NCBI RefSeq assembly: GCF_027706845.1
Contig: NZ_JAQGCZ010000028.1
Coordinates: 1 to 33,483, forward strand
Reading direction: 5' to 3'
Origin: Mycolicibacterium sp. BiH015
GTDB lineage: Bacteria > Actinomycetota > Actinomycetes > Mycobacteriales > Mycobacteriaceae
DNA length: 33,483 nt
Part shown: in pieces, positions 23,318 to 32,646 of the stretch
How positions within the stretch are numbered: the stretch's first letter is position 1
Layout: every line of letters starts with the position of its first letter
Notes under the pieces: generated by a model
What the model saw: only the letters and a program-made list of their open reading frames with translations
Told to the model about the DNA's origin: nothing
Database searches by the model: none
Position numbers and translations under genes: made by a program

Positions 23318-25645
23318 TCAGGCCCGTTCCAGCCGGATCACGACCGCCTTCGACACCGGCGTATTCGACTTGGTGGCCGTGTGATCAAGGGGGACAAGGG
23401 GATTGGTCTCAGGGTAGTAGGCCGCCGCATTGCCCGCCGGTGTCGCGTACGCGATGACGGCGAAGTCCTTGGCCCGGCGCTCCTGCAGATGTCCCTCGCC
23501 GTCGGTGAACTCCGACACAACGTCCACGCGGTCACCGTCGGACAGCCCGAACCGTTCGAGGTCGGCGGGATTGACGAACACCACCCGGCGTCCGCCCTTG
23601 ACGCCGCGGTAGCGGTCGTCGAGCCCGTAGATGGTGGTGTTGTACTGGTCGTGGCTGCGCAGCGTCTGCAGCACCAGCCTGCCCTCGGGCACTGGAACCC
23701 ATTCGACCGGATACGTCATGAAGTTGGCTTTGCCTGTCGCCGTGTGGAATTCGCGGGAATCACGCGGCGGGTGCGGCAGCTGGAAGCCGTCGGGGGCGCG
23801 GACCTTGCGGTTGTAGTCCTCACAACCGGGGACCACGGCGGCGATGGCGTCCCGGATGGTGTCGTAGTCGGCGTTGAAGGTCGCCCACGGCACGGGATGG
23901 TCGGCGCCGAACACGGTGCGGGCAAGCTGGCAGATGATCGCCACCTCACTGCGCACCTGGTCACTCGGCGGATGAAGGCTGCCGCGGGACAGATGCACCA
24001 TCGACATCGAATCCTCCACGGACACCATCTGTTTGCCGCCGGCCTGAACGTCGCGGTCGGTGCGACCCAGCGACGGCAGGATCAGCGCGGTGCGCCCGTG
24101 TACAAGGTGGCTGCGGTTGAGCTTCGTCGACACCTGCACCGTCAGCGTGCAGTTACGCAGAGCAGCTTCGGTCACCTCGGTGTCCGGGGTCGCCGAGGCG
24201 AAGTTGCCGCCCATCGCCATGAACACCTTGGCGTTGCCGTCACGCATCGCGCGGATCGCGCCCACGGTGTCGAGGCCGTGCTCTCGCGGGCTGTGGATGC
24301 CGAACCTGTCGTCCAGATTTTTCAGGAAGCGCTCGGGCATCTTCTCCCAGATGCCCATGGTGCGGTCGCCCTGCACGTTGGAGTGGCCGCGCACCGGGCA
24401 CAGCCCGGCGCCGGGTTTGCCGATCATGCCGCGCATCAGCAGCACGTTGGTGATTTCGGTGATGGTCGGGACCGCGTGCTTGTGCTGGGTCAGTCCCATG
24501 GCCCAACACACGACCGTGCGCTGCGATGACGCCATCATCGCGGCGACGCGGTCGAGTTGCTCTCGGTCGATACCAGTCGCCTGCAGCACGGTGTCGAGGT
24601 CGACGTCGCGAGTACGGCCCTCGTACTCGGCGAAGCCGGCGGTGTGGTCGGCGACGAACTTGCGGTCGACCACGCTGCCGGGGTCGTGATCGTCGGCCTC
24701 CAGCAGCAGCTTGCCCAGCCCTGCGAACAGAGCCATATCGCCCCCGAGGCGGATCTGGACGAACTCGTCGGCAATCGGGACACCGTCGCCGACCACGCCG
24801 TGCACCTTCTGGGGGTCCTTGAAGCGGATAAGCCCCGCCTCCCGCAGCGGGTTGATCGCGATGATCTTTGCGCCGTTGGCTTTCGCCTTCTCCAGGATCG
24901 ACAGCATGCGCGGGTGGTTGGTGCCGGGGTTCTGCCCGGCGATGAGGATGAGATCGGACAGGATCAGGTCCTCGACGGTGACCGATCCCTTGCCGATGCC
25001 GATGGTGTCGATCAGCGCGGTACCCGACGACTCGTGGCACATGTTGGAGCAGTCGGGCAGATTGTTGGTGCCCAGGCACCGCACGAACAGTTGGTACAGG
25101 AACGCGGCCTCGTTGCTGGTGCGCCCGGACGTGTAGAACACCGCCTCGTTCGGGCTGCCGAGTGCACGGAGTTCCCCGGCGATCAAGCGGTAGGCGTCGT
25201 CCCATGCGATCGGCCGGTAGTGGTCGTCCCCGGGCCGCAGCACCATCGGTTCGGTCAGGCGGCCCTGCTGAGACAGCCAGAACTCTGGGTGGGCCTGCAG
25301 TTCGGCGACGGTGTGCCGGGCGAAGAACTCGCGGGTGACGACGCGTTTGGTGGCTTCCTCGGCGACGGCCTTGGCGCCGTTCTCGCAGAACTCGGCCAGT
25401 TTCCGGCCACCGTGCTCTTCCGGCCACGCGCAGCCCGGACAGTCGAAGCCGTGGCGCTGGTTGAGCCTGGTCAGCGTCGCCGCCGTTCGGAGCAGGCCCA
25501 TCGATTCCAGTCCCCGCTGGAGCGACACCATGACCGCCTTGACGCCGGCCGCCTCCTGTTTGCGCTGGCTGATGGTCAGGCTGCGCTCGTCGACATCGGC
25601 GTCGATGTCTCGGTCTGGGTGACGACGCGTGGACATGTTCTCCAT
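23318..25645 (-). CDS. fdhF: FdhF/YdeP-family molybdopterin oxidoreductase (formate dehydrogenase-like)
   Basis: The 775-residue protein is a molybdopterin-dependent oxidoreductase of the FdhF/YdeP alpha-subunit family; formate is the usual suggested substrate but this is not certain. It has the family CxxC at Cys69/Cys72 (DCPGCAWPEEHG) and a probable molybdenum ligand Cys203 followed by His204 (NMCHESSG), so it uses Cys, not selenocysteine. GRTSNEAAFLYQL and the C-terminal molydopterin dinucleotide-binding region (GGRRVVFVNPADLERFGL) follow. ATG 25645 is chosen because AGGAGA lies 6 bp ahead; the in-frame upstream part is not family-like. No NADH- or iron-sulfur subunit genes are adjacent, so the electron partner is unknown. 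fdhD follows after the mini-ORF repeat. Confidence 0.9.
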   Translation of the reverse strand: MENMSTRRHPDRDIDADVDERSLTISQRKQEAAGVKAVMVSLQRGLESMGLLRTAATLTRLNQRHGFDCPGCAWPEEHGGRKLAEFCENGAKAVAEEATKRVVTREFFARHTVAELQAHPEFWLSQQGRLTEPMVLRPGDDHYRPIAWDDAYRLIAGELRALGSPNEAVFYTSGRTSNEAAFLYQLFVRCLGTNNLPDCSNMCHESSGTALIDTIGIGKGSVTVEDLILSDLILIAGQNPGTNHPRMLSILEKAKANGAKIIAINPLREAGLIRFKDPQKVHGVVGDGVPIADEFVQIRLGGDMALFAGLGKLLLEADDHDPGSVVDRKFVADHTAGFAEYEGRTRDVDLDTVLQATGIDREQLDRVAAMMASSQRTVVCWAMGLTQHKHAVPTITEITNVLLMRGMIGKPGAGLCPVRGHSNVQGDRTMGIWEKMPERFLKNLDDRFGIHSPREHGLDTVGAIRAMRDGNAKVFMAMGGNFASATPDTEVTEAALRNCTLTVQVSTKLNRSHLVHGRTALILPSLGRTDRDVQAGGKQMVSVEDSMSMVHLSRGSLHPPSDQVRSEVAIICQLARTVFGADHPVPWATFNADYDTIRDAIAAVVPGCEDYNRKVRAPDGFQLPHPPRDSREFHTATGKANFMTYPVEWVPVPEGRLVLQTLRSHDQYNTTIYGLDDRYRGVKGGRRVVFVNPADLERFGLSDGDRVDVVSEFTDGEGHLQERRAKDFAVIAYATPAGNAAAYYPETNPLVPLDHTATKSNTPVSKAVVIRLERA

Positions 25646-25684
25646 TGTGGTCTCCTGCGCAACCACCCAACCCGACGGCTTGCA

Positions 25685-25748
25685 CCGCGAGCGCGCGTGT
25701 CTGCACACCGACGCGCCGCCGCCAAGAGTTTTGAGCGCGCGCTCGCGG
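25685..25748. repeat. Dispersed palindromic repeat, copy A
   Basis: CCGCGAGCGCGCG (25685-25697) is exactly inverted at 25736-25748, with a 38-bp centre. The left arm continues into TGTCTGCACACCGAC, which recurs in related form in copy B. It lies in the region between the divergent fdhF and glutamine synthetase genes. Confidence 0.8.
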
Positions 25749-25909
25749 GCGTCGAAAGTTACCTGACCGCCGGCCGAAGTGATCGCTGGGTAACCCCCGC
25801 ATTCTGACGTTGACGCTCACGTAACAAGTTCGGCATCGAGTGTTCCTAGTGTTGGCCGGTCAACTGTCCGTCGAGCCAGGGCGCGGACACAGCAGTGATA
25901 GGAAGTCCA

Positions 25910-28087
25910 TTGAGCGGTAATGCGGTACGCCTTCAGGCGATCAACAATGTCGAGGCGTATGTGCCGCCGGCGATCAGCTTCGATCCGACCGAGGCCCCCG
26001 GTGCGATCTTCGGATCCAATGTCTTCACCAAAGCCGAGATGCAGCTGCGCCTGCCCAAATCGGTGTACAAGTCCGTGGTGGCGACCATCGAGAAGGGCGC
26101 CAAGCTCGATCCGGCGATCGCTGATTCCGTCGCCTCGGCGATGAAGGACTGGGCCCTGTCGAAGGGCGCCACGCACTACGCCCACGTCTTCTATCCGATG
26201 ACGGGTCTCACGGCGGAGAAGCATGACAGCTTCCTCGAACCGGTTTCCGACGGCGAGACGCTCGCCGAGTTCGCCGGAAAGACGCTGATCCAGGGCGAGC
26301 CGGACGCCTCGAGCTTTCCGTCCGGCGGCTTGCGCAGCACCTTCGAAGCCCGCGGCTACACCGGGTGGGACGTCACCAGCCCCGCCTACATTCTGGAAAA
26401 CCCCAACGGCAACACCTTGTGCATTCCGACGGTGTTCGTGTCGATGACCGGTGAGGCGCTCGACTACAAAACCCCGCTGCTGCGCAGCCAGCAGGCCATG
26501 GGCGTGCACGCCGAGCGCATCCTGACGCTGTTCGGCCACAAAGATCTGCAGAAGGTGGTGTCGTTCTGCGGTCCAGAGCAGGAGTACTTCCTCGTCGACC
26601 GGCACTTCTTCCTGGCCAGGCCCGACCTCGTCAACGCCGGCCGCACGCTCTTCGGTGCCAAGCCGCCCAAGGGCCAGGAGTTCGACGACCACTACTTCGG
26701 TGCGGTGCCCGAGCGCGTCCTCGGCTTCATGATGGACACCGAGCGTGAGCTGTTCAAGCTGGGCATCCCTGCCAAGACCCGGCACAACGAGGTTGCTCCG
26801 GCTCAGTTCGAGGTGGCGCCGATGTTCGAGCGCGCCAACATCGCCTCCGACCACCAGCAGCTGTTGATGACGGTGTTCAAGACGATCGCCAAGAAGCACG
26901 GCATGGAATGTCTGTTCCACGAGAAGCCGTTCGCCGGCGTCAACGGTTCGGGCAAGCACGTCAACTTCTCGGTCGGCAATTCCGAGCTCGGTTCGCTGCT
27001 TGTGCCGGGTGACACCCCGCACGAGAACGCCCAGTTCCTGGTGTTCTGCGCCGCGATCATCCGCGCCGTGCACAAATTCGCTGGGCTGCTGCGTGTTTCG
27101 GTTGCCTCGGCGACCAACGACCACCGGCTCGGCGCCAACGAGGCCCCACCTGCCATCATCTCGATCTTCCTGGGCGCCCAGCTGGCCGACGTCTTCGAGC
27201 AGATCGCCAAGGGCGCGGCGACGTCTTCAAAGGGCAAGGGCGTGATGCACATCGGCGTCGACACCCTGCCGGCGCTACCGACGGATCCGGGTGACCGTAA
27301 CCGCACCAGCCCATTCGCCTTCACCGGCAACCGCTTCGAGTTCCGTGCCCCCGGCTCGGGACAGACGGTCGCGGTGCCGATGATCATCCTGAACACGATC
27401 ATGGCCGATTCGTTCGACTACATGGCGACTGCGTTGGAGAAGGCCGTCGCCGACGGCACCGACTTCGACAGCGCCGTCCAGACGCTGCTCACCGAGATCA
27501 TCACCGAGCACGGCGCCGTCGTGTTCAACGGCGACGGCTACTCGGAGAACTGGCAGATCGAAGCCGCCGAGCGTGGACTGCCGAACCTCAAGACCACCCT
27601 CGACGCGATCCCCGAGCTGATCAAGCCCGAGGCCATCGAGGTGTTCGAACGTTACGGCGTGTTCAACGAGCGGGAGTTGCACAGCCGCTACGAGGTTCGG
27701 CTGGAACAGTATGCGTTGACGATCGCGGTCGAGGCGAAGCTGGCGCTGGAGCTGGGTACGACGGTGATCCTGCCGGCCGCGGTTCGCTACCAGACCGAGC
27801 TCGCGCAGAATGTCGGTGCCTTGCAGGCCGCCGGGATCGACGCCGACACCACACTGCTGCAGTCGGTTTCGGCCCCGATCGGCGAACTGACCGCGGCGCT
27901 CGCCACGTTAAAGGCCGCATTGTCGGACCACTCGGCGGAATCCGCGCTGGACGAGGCAACGCATGCGCAGAAGGCGCTGCTGCCGGCCATGGAGGCCGTG
28001 CGCGCTGCGGCGGACACGCTGGAATCTGTGGTGGCCGACGACTTGTGGCCGCTGCCGACGTATCAGGAGATGCTCTACATCCTGTGA
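25910..28087 (+). CDS. glnN: Type III glutamine synthetase (GSIII)
   Basis: The 725-residue enzyme makes glutamine from glutamate, ammonia and ATP. Its size is typical of the large GSIII class, not of GlnA1 (about 480 residues). Motifs: GPEQEYFLVD (metal/Glu site), HNEVAPAQFEVAP, NGSGKHVNFS, ATNDHRLGANEAPPA and NRTSPFAFTGNRFEFR, all usual GSIII blocks. The C-terminal 200 residues are helical. TTG 25910 (MSGNAVRLQAINN) is chosen since AGGAAG lies 4 bp ahead; GTG 25895 is an alternative. There is no adenylylation-type GlnA context and no glnE/glnB neighbour. It may serve as a second, differently regulated ammonia-assimilating enzyme. Confidence 0.94.
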   Translation: MSGNAVRLQAINNVEAYVPPAISFDPTEAPGAIFGSNVFTKAEMQLRLPKSVYKSVVATIEKGAKLDPAIADSVASAMKDWALSKGATHYAHVFYPMTGLTAEKHDSFLEPVSDGETLAEFAGKTLIQGEPDASSFPSGGLRSTFEARGYTGWDVTSPAYILENPNGNTLCIPTVFVSMTGEALDYKTPLLRSQQAMGVHAERILTLFGHKDLQKVVSFCGPEQEYFLVDRHFFLARPDLVNAGRTLFGAKPPKGQEFDDHYFGAVPERVLGFMMDTERELFKLGIPAKTRHNEVAPAQFEVAPMFERANIASDHQQLLMTVFKTIAKKHGMECLFHEKPFAGVNGSGKHVNFSVGNSELGSLLVPGDTPHENAQFLVFCAAIIRAVHKFAGLLRVSVASATNDHRLGANEAPPAIISIFLGAQLADVFEQIAKGAATSSKGKGVMHIGVDTLPALPTDPGDRNRTSPFAFTGNRFEFRAPGSGQTVAVPMIILNTIMADSFDYMATALEKAVADGTDFDSAVQTLLTEIITEHGAVVFNGDGYSENWQIEAAERGLPNLKTTLDAIPELIKPEAIEVFERYGVFNERELHSRYEVRLEQYALTIAVEAKLALELGTTVILPAAVRYQTELAQNVGALQAAGIDADTTLLQSVSAPIGELTAALATLKAALSDHSAESALDEATHAQKALLPAMEAVRAAADTLESVVADDLWPLPTYQEMLYIL

Positions 28088-28105
28088 GTGGGTGCGCCCC
28101 TTGCT

Positions 28106-28170
28106 GCGCGAGCGCGCGTGTCTGTCCGCCGACACCCCGGTGTCGCACGTACGAATGCGTGCGCTCGCGG
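28106..28170. repeat. Dispersed palindromic repeat, copy B
   Basis: GCGCGAGCGCGCGTGTCTG (28106-28124) shares most bases with copy A. The inverted arm GTGCGCTCGCGG is at 28159-28170. An inner CGACACC/GGTGTCG stem lies at 28130-28145. It separates the convergent glutamine synthetase and lipoprotein genes and could stop transcription from both. Confidence 0.75.
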
Positions 28171-28192
28171 AGCGCGAGGGCAACGTTTCGGC

Positions 28193-29266
28193 TCAGCCCG
28201 GGTCGACGATCTGCACCACGCCCGCCGTCACGCCGGCGATGAACAACCGTCCGGTGTTCGGGTCGGCCGCGACGGTGTAGGGGTTCTGCACCGTCGGCAC
28301 CCGCATCACCTCGCGCGGTGTCTCCTCGGCCATGTCGTAGCCGACGACTTCGTTCGTCCCCGACGATGCCACCCACAGCCGGTCGCGCGTGGCGTCGTAG
28401 GTGATGCCGTACGGACCACCCGGCTGCGGAATCTCGGCGAGTTGTGTTGGGCTGGTGTCGAATACGCGTACCGCATCACCGCGGGTGTCGGTGGCGATCA
28501 ATCGGCCGTGTTTGTCCGCAACAAGATGCGTGGGCCCGGCTCCGGCGGGCGTCGACCCGACAATGGTCAGGTTCGTCGTGTCGTAGATCGTCAGATCGTT
28601 CTTGCGCACATCGAGCAGACCCATGCGGTCGCCCACGGGCGCCAGCCCCGCCGGCTGCACGCTGTCGGTGAAGACCTTGATGACACGGCCGTCGCGGACG
28701 GCGCTGACTGTGCCGCCGAGTTCGTTGGCCACGAACGTGGTTCCGTCGGGTGCCTGCGACGCATCGTGAGGCACGGTTCCCGTGATGATCTGCGGCTCCG
28801 CCGCTCCACCGGGCAACTCGACCCGTACGAGCGCATCGGCGCTTTCCACCGGTACCAGCACCGGGCCGCCGGGCTCGGCAAGCTGCAGGTGACGGACCGC
28901 GCCGGGAATCGGCGTCCGTCCGGTGATGTCGCCGGTGTCGGCATTCAACAGGACGAGTTCGAAGGGATCGCGCGTGGCGACGGCGACGGTGCGGGTGACG
29001 GGGTCGACGACGATTCCCTCCGGTGAGGCGCCGACTCGCACCTGACGTCCCGGCGGTGGCGTTGCCGGTGTTCCGGCTCTTTGCGGCTCGGCCGCGCCCG
29101 GCAGCCCCGCAACAGGCGGGCGGGTGCCCTCCGTCGGCACGCCCGCCGGGATCAGCCCCGTGGTGGTCGCCGGTTCGGTGCCGGTCGCAGGCACTGTTTC
29201 CACTGGCGAGTTCCCGCACGCGGACACCAACAAGACGGCGGCGGCGACCGCCGCTCGGACACGCAT
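28193..29266 (-). CDS. Lipoprotein with YncE/YVTN-like beta-propeller
   Basis: The 357-residue protein has a short signal sequence and lipobox VSAC (Cys17), so it should be anchored outside the cytoplasmic membrane. A Pro/Thr/Gly-rich linker (about 20-75) leads into six or seven blade-like repeats such as GASPEGIVVDPVTRTVAVA, GPTHLVADKHGRLIATD, GGPYGITYDATRDRLWVA and NPYTVAADPNTGRLFIAG. These have the YVTN/NHL propeller pattern. Members bind diverse ligands or proteins; no catalytic residue can be named. It is convergent with the glutamine synthetase gene and divergent from the second antiporter across 127 bp. Confidence 0.83.
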   Translation of the reverse strand: MRVRAAVAAAVLLVSACGNSPVETVPATGTEPATTTGLIPAGVPTEGTRPPVAGLPGAAEPQRAGTPATPPPGRQVRVGASPEGIVVDPVTRTVAVATRDPFELVLLNADTGDITGRTPIPGAVRHLQLAEPGGPVLVPVESADALVRVELPGGAAEPQIITGTVPHDASQAPDGTTFVANELGGTVSAVRDGRVIKVFTDSVQPAGLAPVGDRMGLLDVRKNDLTIYDTTNLTIVGSTPAGAGPTHLVADKHGRLIATDTRGDAVRVFDTSPTQLAEIPQPGGPYGITYDATRDRLWVASSGTNEVVGYDMAEETPREVMRVPTVQNPYTVAADPNTGRLFIAGVTAGVVQIVDPG

Positions 29267-29393
29267 TGAAGTCGAATACCCGCGCTCCTGGTCACGAAGC
29301 TGTTCGGCGCCGCCCGTAAGAAATCACCTCCCGTCAGAGATTGGTCCGTCCAGTTCCGGGAAATCTGCGACGGGTCTGCAGGAAGAGGTGGTT

Positions 29394-30953
29394 GTGGCCG
29401 GTCTGACGTTGTTGCTCGTGCTGGCGGCGGCGACAGTGCTGCTGGCGCCGTTGGCCGAGCGCATCAACCTGCCTTACCCCGTCGTCATGCTGATGTTCGG
29501 CTTGGCCGTCGCCTTCGTACCGGGGCTGTCGGTGTCGTCGCTGAACCCCGAGCTCATCCTTCCGTTGGTTCTGCCGCCGCTGCTGTTCGCCGCGGCACGG
29601 AGAACGTCCTGGCGGCAGTTCCTCGACAATCGTCGGGCGATCATGCTGCTCGCAGTCGCCCTCGTGGGGGTGACGGCGTTCGTCGTCGGCATCGTGCTGC
29701 AGGCGATCATTCCCGGGCTGCCTCTGATCGCCGCGATTGCATTGGGTGCCGCCGTTGCGCCGCCCGACCCGGTGGCGGCGACCGCGGTGGCCCACAAGCT
29801 ACACCTGCCGCGCCGGTTGCGAACCATCCTCGAAGGCGAGGGACTGTCCAACGATGCGACCTCGCTGGTGCTCTACGAAGTCGCGGTGGCCTCGGCGATG
29901 GCCGGCGCATTCGCACCGGTGCGCGCCGGTGCGGCGCTGGCCGCCGCGGTGGCGATCGGCGTGGCCGCCGGCCTGGCCATCGCAGTTGCCACCCGCTGGC
30001 TTCTGGGCAAGCTCCCTGCCCACCCGGCCGGTAGCGCTCTGGTCCTCGTGATGCCATTCGCGGCCTATATCGCCGCGGACGCGGCGCATGGCAGTGGTGT
30101 GCTCGCGGTCGTCACCGTGGCGCTCGCGCTGAGCAGGTATGCCGATCACGACTCTGCACAAACCAGGCTCGTGACAGTGACAACCTGGGAGATCGTCGAA
30201 TTGCTGGTCACCGGAGCGGCATTCGCCTTCGTCGGTCTTGAGCTGAGAGCCGTGGCCGAACAAGCATCTGATTCGATCGGCAGGCTCACCGCGCAGGCGC
30301 TGCTCATCACCGCCGTTGTGGTGGTTGTCCGGTTTGCTTGGATCTTCCCCGTCGCGGCCCTCGACGAGAAACTTCTGCGCAAAAAGCGCGATATCGCCGA
30401 ACCTGTCGGCTGGCGTGAGATGACCGTGGCGTCGTGGGCCGGTATGCGCGGGGTGGTGACGTTGGCGGCGGTGCTTGCGTTGCCGCGGGGCTTTCCCGAG
30501 CGCGAACGTCTGATCTTCATCGCGTTCGTCGTCATCATCGCGACCATGCTCGTCCAAGGGTTGACGCTCCCGTTGCTGGTTCGCGCCCTCGGGGTCACCA
30601 CGTCGGGTGATCGGGTAAATGCCGAGGAACGCGACCTGTTGCGCGCGGGTCGTGCAGCGGGTTTCCGCAGGCTCGACGAAATCCGCCGGCGCGGCGACAT
30701 CAGCGTGGAGGTGCTCGATGAGGCCAGGGAGAACGCGAACCGGATGTGGCACTCCCTCGGTGCCTCTGAACAGTCCGACGACCACGGACCGGTTCATGCT
30801 CACGATGCCCGCACTCTGAATGCGCTGAAGGAGGAGATGCTCGAAGCGGCGCGCGATGCTGTCGTGGATCACCGCAGTGAGTCAGGTAGCGATCCACTCG
30901 TCGTGGATACGGTGCTGCGCCGCCTCGACGCGCGTGGCTCGACGGATACGTGA
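29394..30953 (+). CDS. CPA1-family Na+(K+)/H+ antiporter, second copy
   Basis: The 519-residue membrane protein has about 12 hydrophobic segments. The family ion site is seen in VAPPDPVAATAVAHKLHLP (Asp125) and ILEGEGLSNDATSL (Glu149, Asn153, Asp154), and WAGMRGVVTLAAVLALP follows late. A polar C-terminal tail of about 110 residues (rich in Arg/Glu/Asp) is cytoplasmic. GTG 29394 is chosen because AGGAAGAGG lies about 5 bp ahead and the first helix begins at once; GTG 29388 and longer forms are less likely. It resembles the protein at 6743 in motifs and order but lacks that protein's basic insert and has a different tail, so they are paralogues with perhaps different ions or regulation. Confidence 0.9.
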   Translation: MAGLTLLLVLAAATVLLAPLAERINLPYPVVMLMFGLAVAFVPGLSVSSLNPELILPLVLPPLLFAAARRTSWRQFLDNRRAIMLLAVALVGVTAFVVGIVLQAIIPGLPLIAAIALGAAVAPPDPVAATAVAHKLHLPRRLRTILEGEGLSNDATSLVLYEVAVASAMAGAFAPVRAGAALAAAVAIGVAAGLAIAVATRWLLGKLPAHPAGSALVLVMPFAAYIAADAAHGSGVLAVVTVALALSRYADHDSAQTRLVTVTTWEIVELLVTGAAFAFVGLELRAVAEQASDSIGRLTAQALLITAVVVVVRFAWIFPVAALDEKLLRKKRDIAEPVGWREMTVASWAGMRGVVTLAAVLALPRGFPERERLIFIAFVVIIATMLVQGLTLPLLVRALGVTTSGDRVNAEERDLLRAGRAAGFRRLDEIRRRGDISVEVLDEARENANRMWHSLGASEQSDDHGPVHAHDARTLNALKEEMLEAARDAVVDHRSESGSDPLVVDTVLRRLDARGSTDT

Positions 30954-31052
30954 TCGGGCAATCCGCGTGCGGAACACAGGCCACGCGGCAACGACCAGAC
31001 CGACATCGGGATGCGCCGTTGCTTTCGTGGCCTGCGAGCATGCGGAAAATGC

Positions 31053-31097
31053 CACCGCGAGCGGCGTGTCCAGGTACAGACACGCGCGCTCGCGGTG
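31053..31097. repeat. Dispersed palindromic repeat, copy C (hairpin between convergent genes)
   Basis: CACCGCGAGCGGCGTGTC (31053-31070) pairs with GACACGCGCGCTCGCGGTG (31079-31097), with one base bulged and an 8-base loop. It lies between the convergent antiporter and mmsA stops and can act as a two-way terminator. The right arm matches copies A and B in reverse. Confidence 0.8.
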
Positions 31098-31117
31098 CGC
31101 GGTGACTTCTCGGGGAC

Positions 31118-32611
31118 TCAGCCGTTCTGGGGGAAACCGAGGTTGATGCCGCCGTGGCTGGGGTCGAGCCAGCGGGCGGTGACGGCCTTTTGCCGGGTGA
31201 AGAATTGCACGCCGTCCATGCCGTGGGCGTGGCTGTCGCCGAACAGCGAAGCCTTCCAGCCGCCGAAGCTGAAGTAGGCCATCGGGACCGGGATCGGAAC
31301 ATTGATCCCGACCATGCCGACCTCGACCTCGTTCTGGAAACGCCGGGCTGCGCCGCCGTCGTTGGTGAAGATGGCGGTCCCGTTGCCATAGGGGTTGGAG
31401 TTGATGAGATCCAGTGCCTGGTCGTAGGTTTCGACCCGGAGGACCGACAGCACCGGACCGAAGATCTCGTCGGTGTAGACACTCATCTCGGGGGTGACAT
31501 TGTCGAGCAATGTCGGGCCGAGCCAGAATCCCTCGGTGCCACCGTCGGCCTGCACATTTCGGCCGTCGACGACGACCTTGGCGCCGTCCTTCTCACCGGC
31601 GTCGATGTAGGAGGCCACCTTGTCGCGATGTGCCTTGGTGACCAGCGGTCCCATGTCGGAATCCTTGGTCCCGTCGCCGGTTTTGATGGTCCGCGTGCGC
31701 TCGCCGATCTTGGCGACCAGATCGTCGGCGATCGGCCCGACTGCGACGCAGGCGCTGATGGCCATGCACCGCTCACCGGCAGAACCGAATCCGGCGTTGA
31801 CCATCGCGTCGGCGGCGAGGTCGAGGTCGGCGTCGGGGAGGATGACGGCGTGGTTCTTGGCTCCGCCCAGGGCCTGGACGCGCTTGCCCGCGGCGGTCCC
31901 GGTGGCGTACACGTACTGAGCGATCGGCGTCGAGCCGACGAAGGACACCGACTTGATCTTGGGGTTGGTCAGCAGTTCGTCGACGGCGGTCTTGTCGCCT
32001 TGGAGGACGTTGAACACACCGTCGGGCAGGCCGGCTTCCTTCCACAGCTTCGCCAGCCACAGCGAGGCGCTGGGATCCTTCTCCGAAGGCTTGAGCACGA
32101 CGGTATTGCCGGTGGCGATGGCGATGGGGAAGAACCACATCGGGACCATGGCCGGGAAGTTGAAAGGGCTGATGATGCCGACGGGCCCCAGGGGTTGACG
32201 GATCGAGTAGACGTCGACCTTCGTCGAGGCGTTCTCGGTGAACCCACCCTTGAGTAGATGCGGTATGCCGCAAGCGAACTCGACGACCTCCTGGCCGCGG
32301 CTCACCTCGCCGAGTGCGTCGGAGACGACCTTGCCGTGTTCGCTGGTGATGATCTCGGCCAACTCGCCCTTGCGCGCGTTGAGCAGTTCTCGGAAGTTGA
32401 ACAGGATCTGGGTTCGCTTGGCCAGCGAGCTGTCGCGCCAGGCGGGGAACGCCGCGGCCGCGGCGTCGATGACCTTCTGCGCGTCCTCGACGCTGGCCAG
32501 CGCGACCCGGCCGGTCGTCTCGCCCCTCGCCGGGTTGGTCACCGGTGCAGTCGCATTCGAGCTGCCTTCGAAGACAGCGTTGTCGACCCAGTGCGAAATT
32601 GTGTTCGTCAT
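31118..32611 (-). CDS. mmsA: Methylmalonate-semialdehyde dehydrogenase (CoA-acylating)
   Basis: The 497-residue aldehyde dehydrogenase oxidises methylmalonate or malonate semialdehyde to propionyl- or acetyl-CoA, in valine or myo-inositol breakdown. Residues of the family are seen: Asn151 (SPFNFPAMVPMWFFP), Lys174 and Glu177 (VLKPSEKDP), and the catalytic Cys282 (GSAGERCMAIS). The FNFPAMVPMW segment and the missing Glu-type general base are typical of the CoA-acylating MmsA/IolA group. ATG 32611 has GAAGGAAGAA 7 bp ahead. It follows an inositol-dehydrogenase-like gene by 35 bp in the same direction, so an IolA role in inositol catabolism is likely; a valine pathway role cannot be excluded. 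Confidence 0.92.
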   Translation of the reverse strand: MTNTISHWVDNAVFEGSSNATAPVTNPARGETTGRVALASVEDAQKVIDAAAAAFPAWRDSSLAKRTQILFNFRELLNARKGELAEIITSEHGKVVSDALGEVSRGQEVVEFACGIPHLLKGGFTENASTKVDVYSIRQPLGPVGIISPFNFPAMVPMWFFPIAIATGNTVVLKPSEKDPSASLWLAKLWKEAGLPDGVFNVLQGDKTAVDELLTNPKIKSVSFVGSTPIAQYVYATGTAAGKRVQALGGAKNHAVILPDADLDLAADAMVNAGFGSAGERCMAISACVAVGPIADDLVAKIGERTRTIKTGDGTKDSDMGPLVTKAHRDKVASYIDAGEKDGAKVVVDGRNVQADGGTEGFWLGPTLLDNVTPEMSVYTDEIFGPVLSVLRVETYDQALDLINSNPYGNGTAIFTNDGGAARRFQNEVEVGMVGINVPIPVPMAYFSFGGWKASLFGDSHAHGMDGVQFFTRQKAVTARWLDPSHGGINLGFPQNG

Positions 32612-32646
32612 TACTTGTTCTTCCTTCTCGCTTGTGGTGTGAGGTC

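Noticed and set aside
24900..25100. Possible selenocysteine codon in fdhF
   Set aside because: The putative metal-ligand position is an ordinary Cys codon (Cys203) and no in-frame TGA is seen.
24557..25807. 416-codon plus-strand open frame opposite fdhF
   Set aside because: It is an antisense shadow of fdhF in GC-rich DNA; no domain or ribosome binding site, and fdhF is clearly the real gene.
25817..27124. 435-codon minus-strand open frame opposite the glutamine synthetase
   Set aside because: No family resemblance; the opposite strand carries all GSIII motifs.
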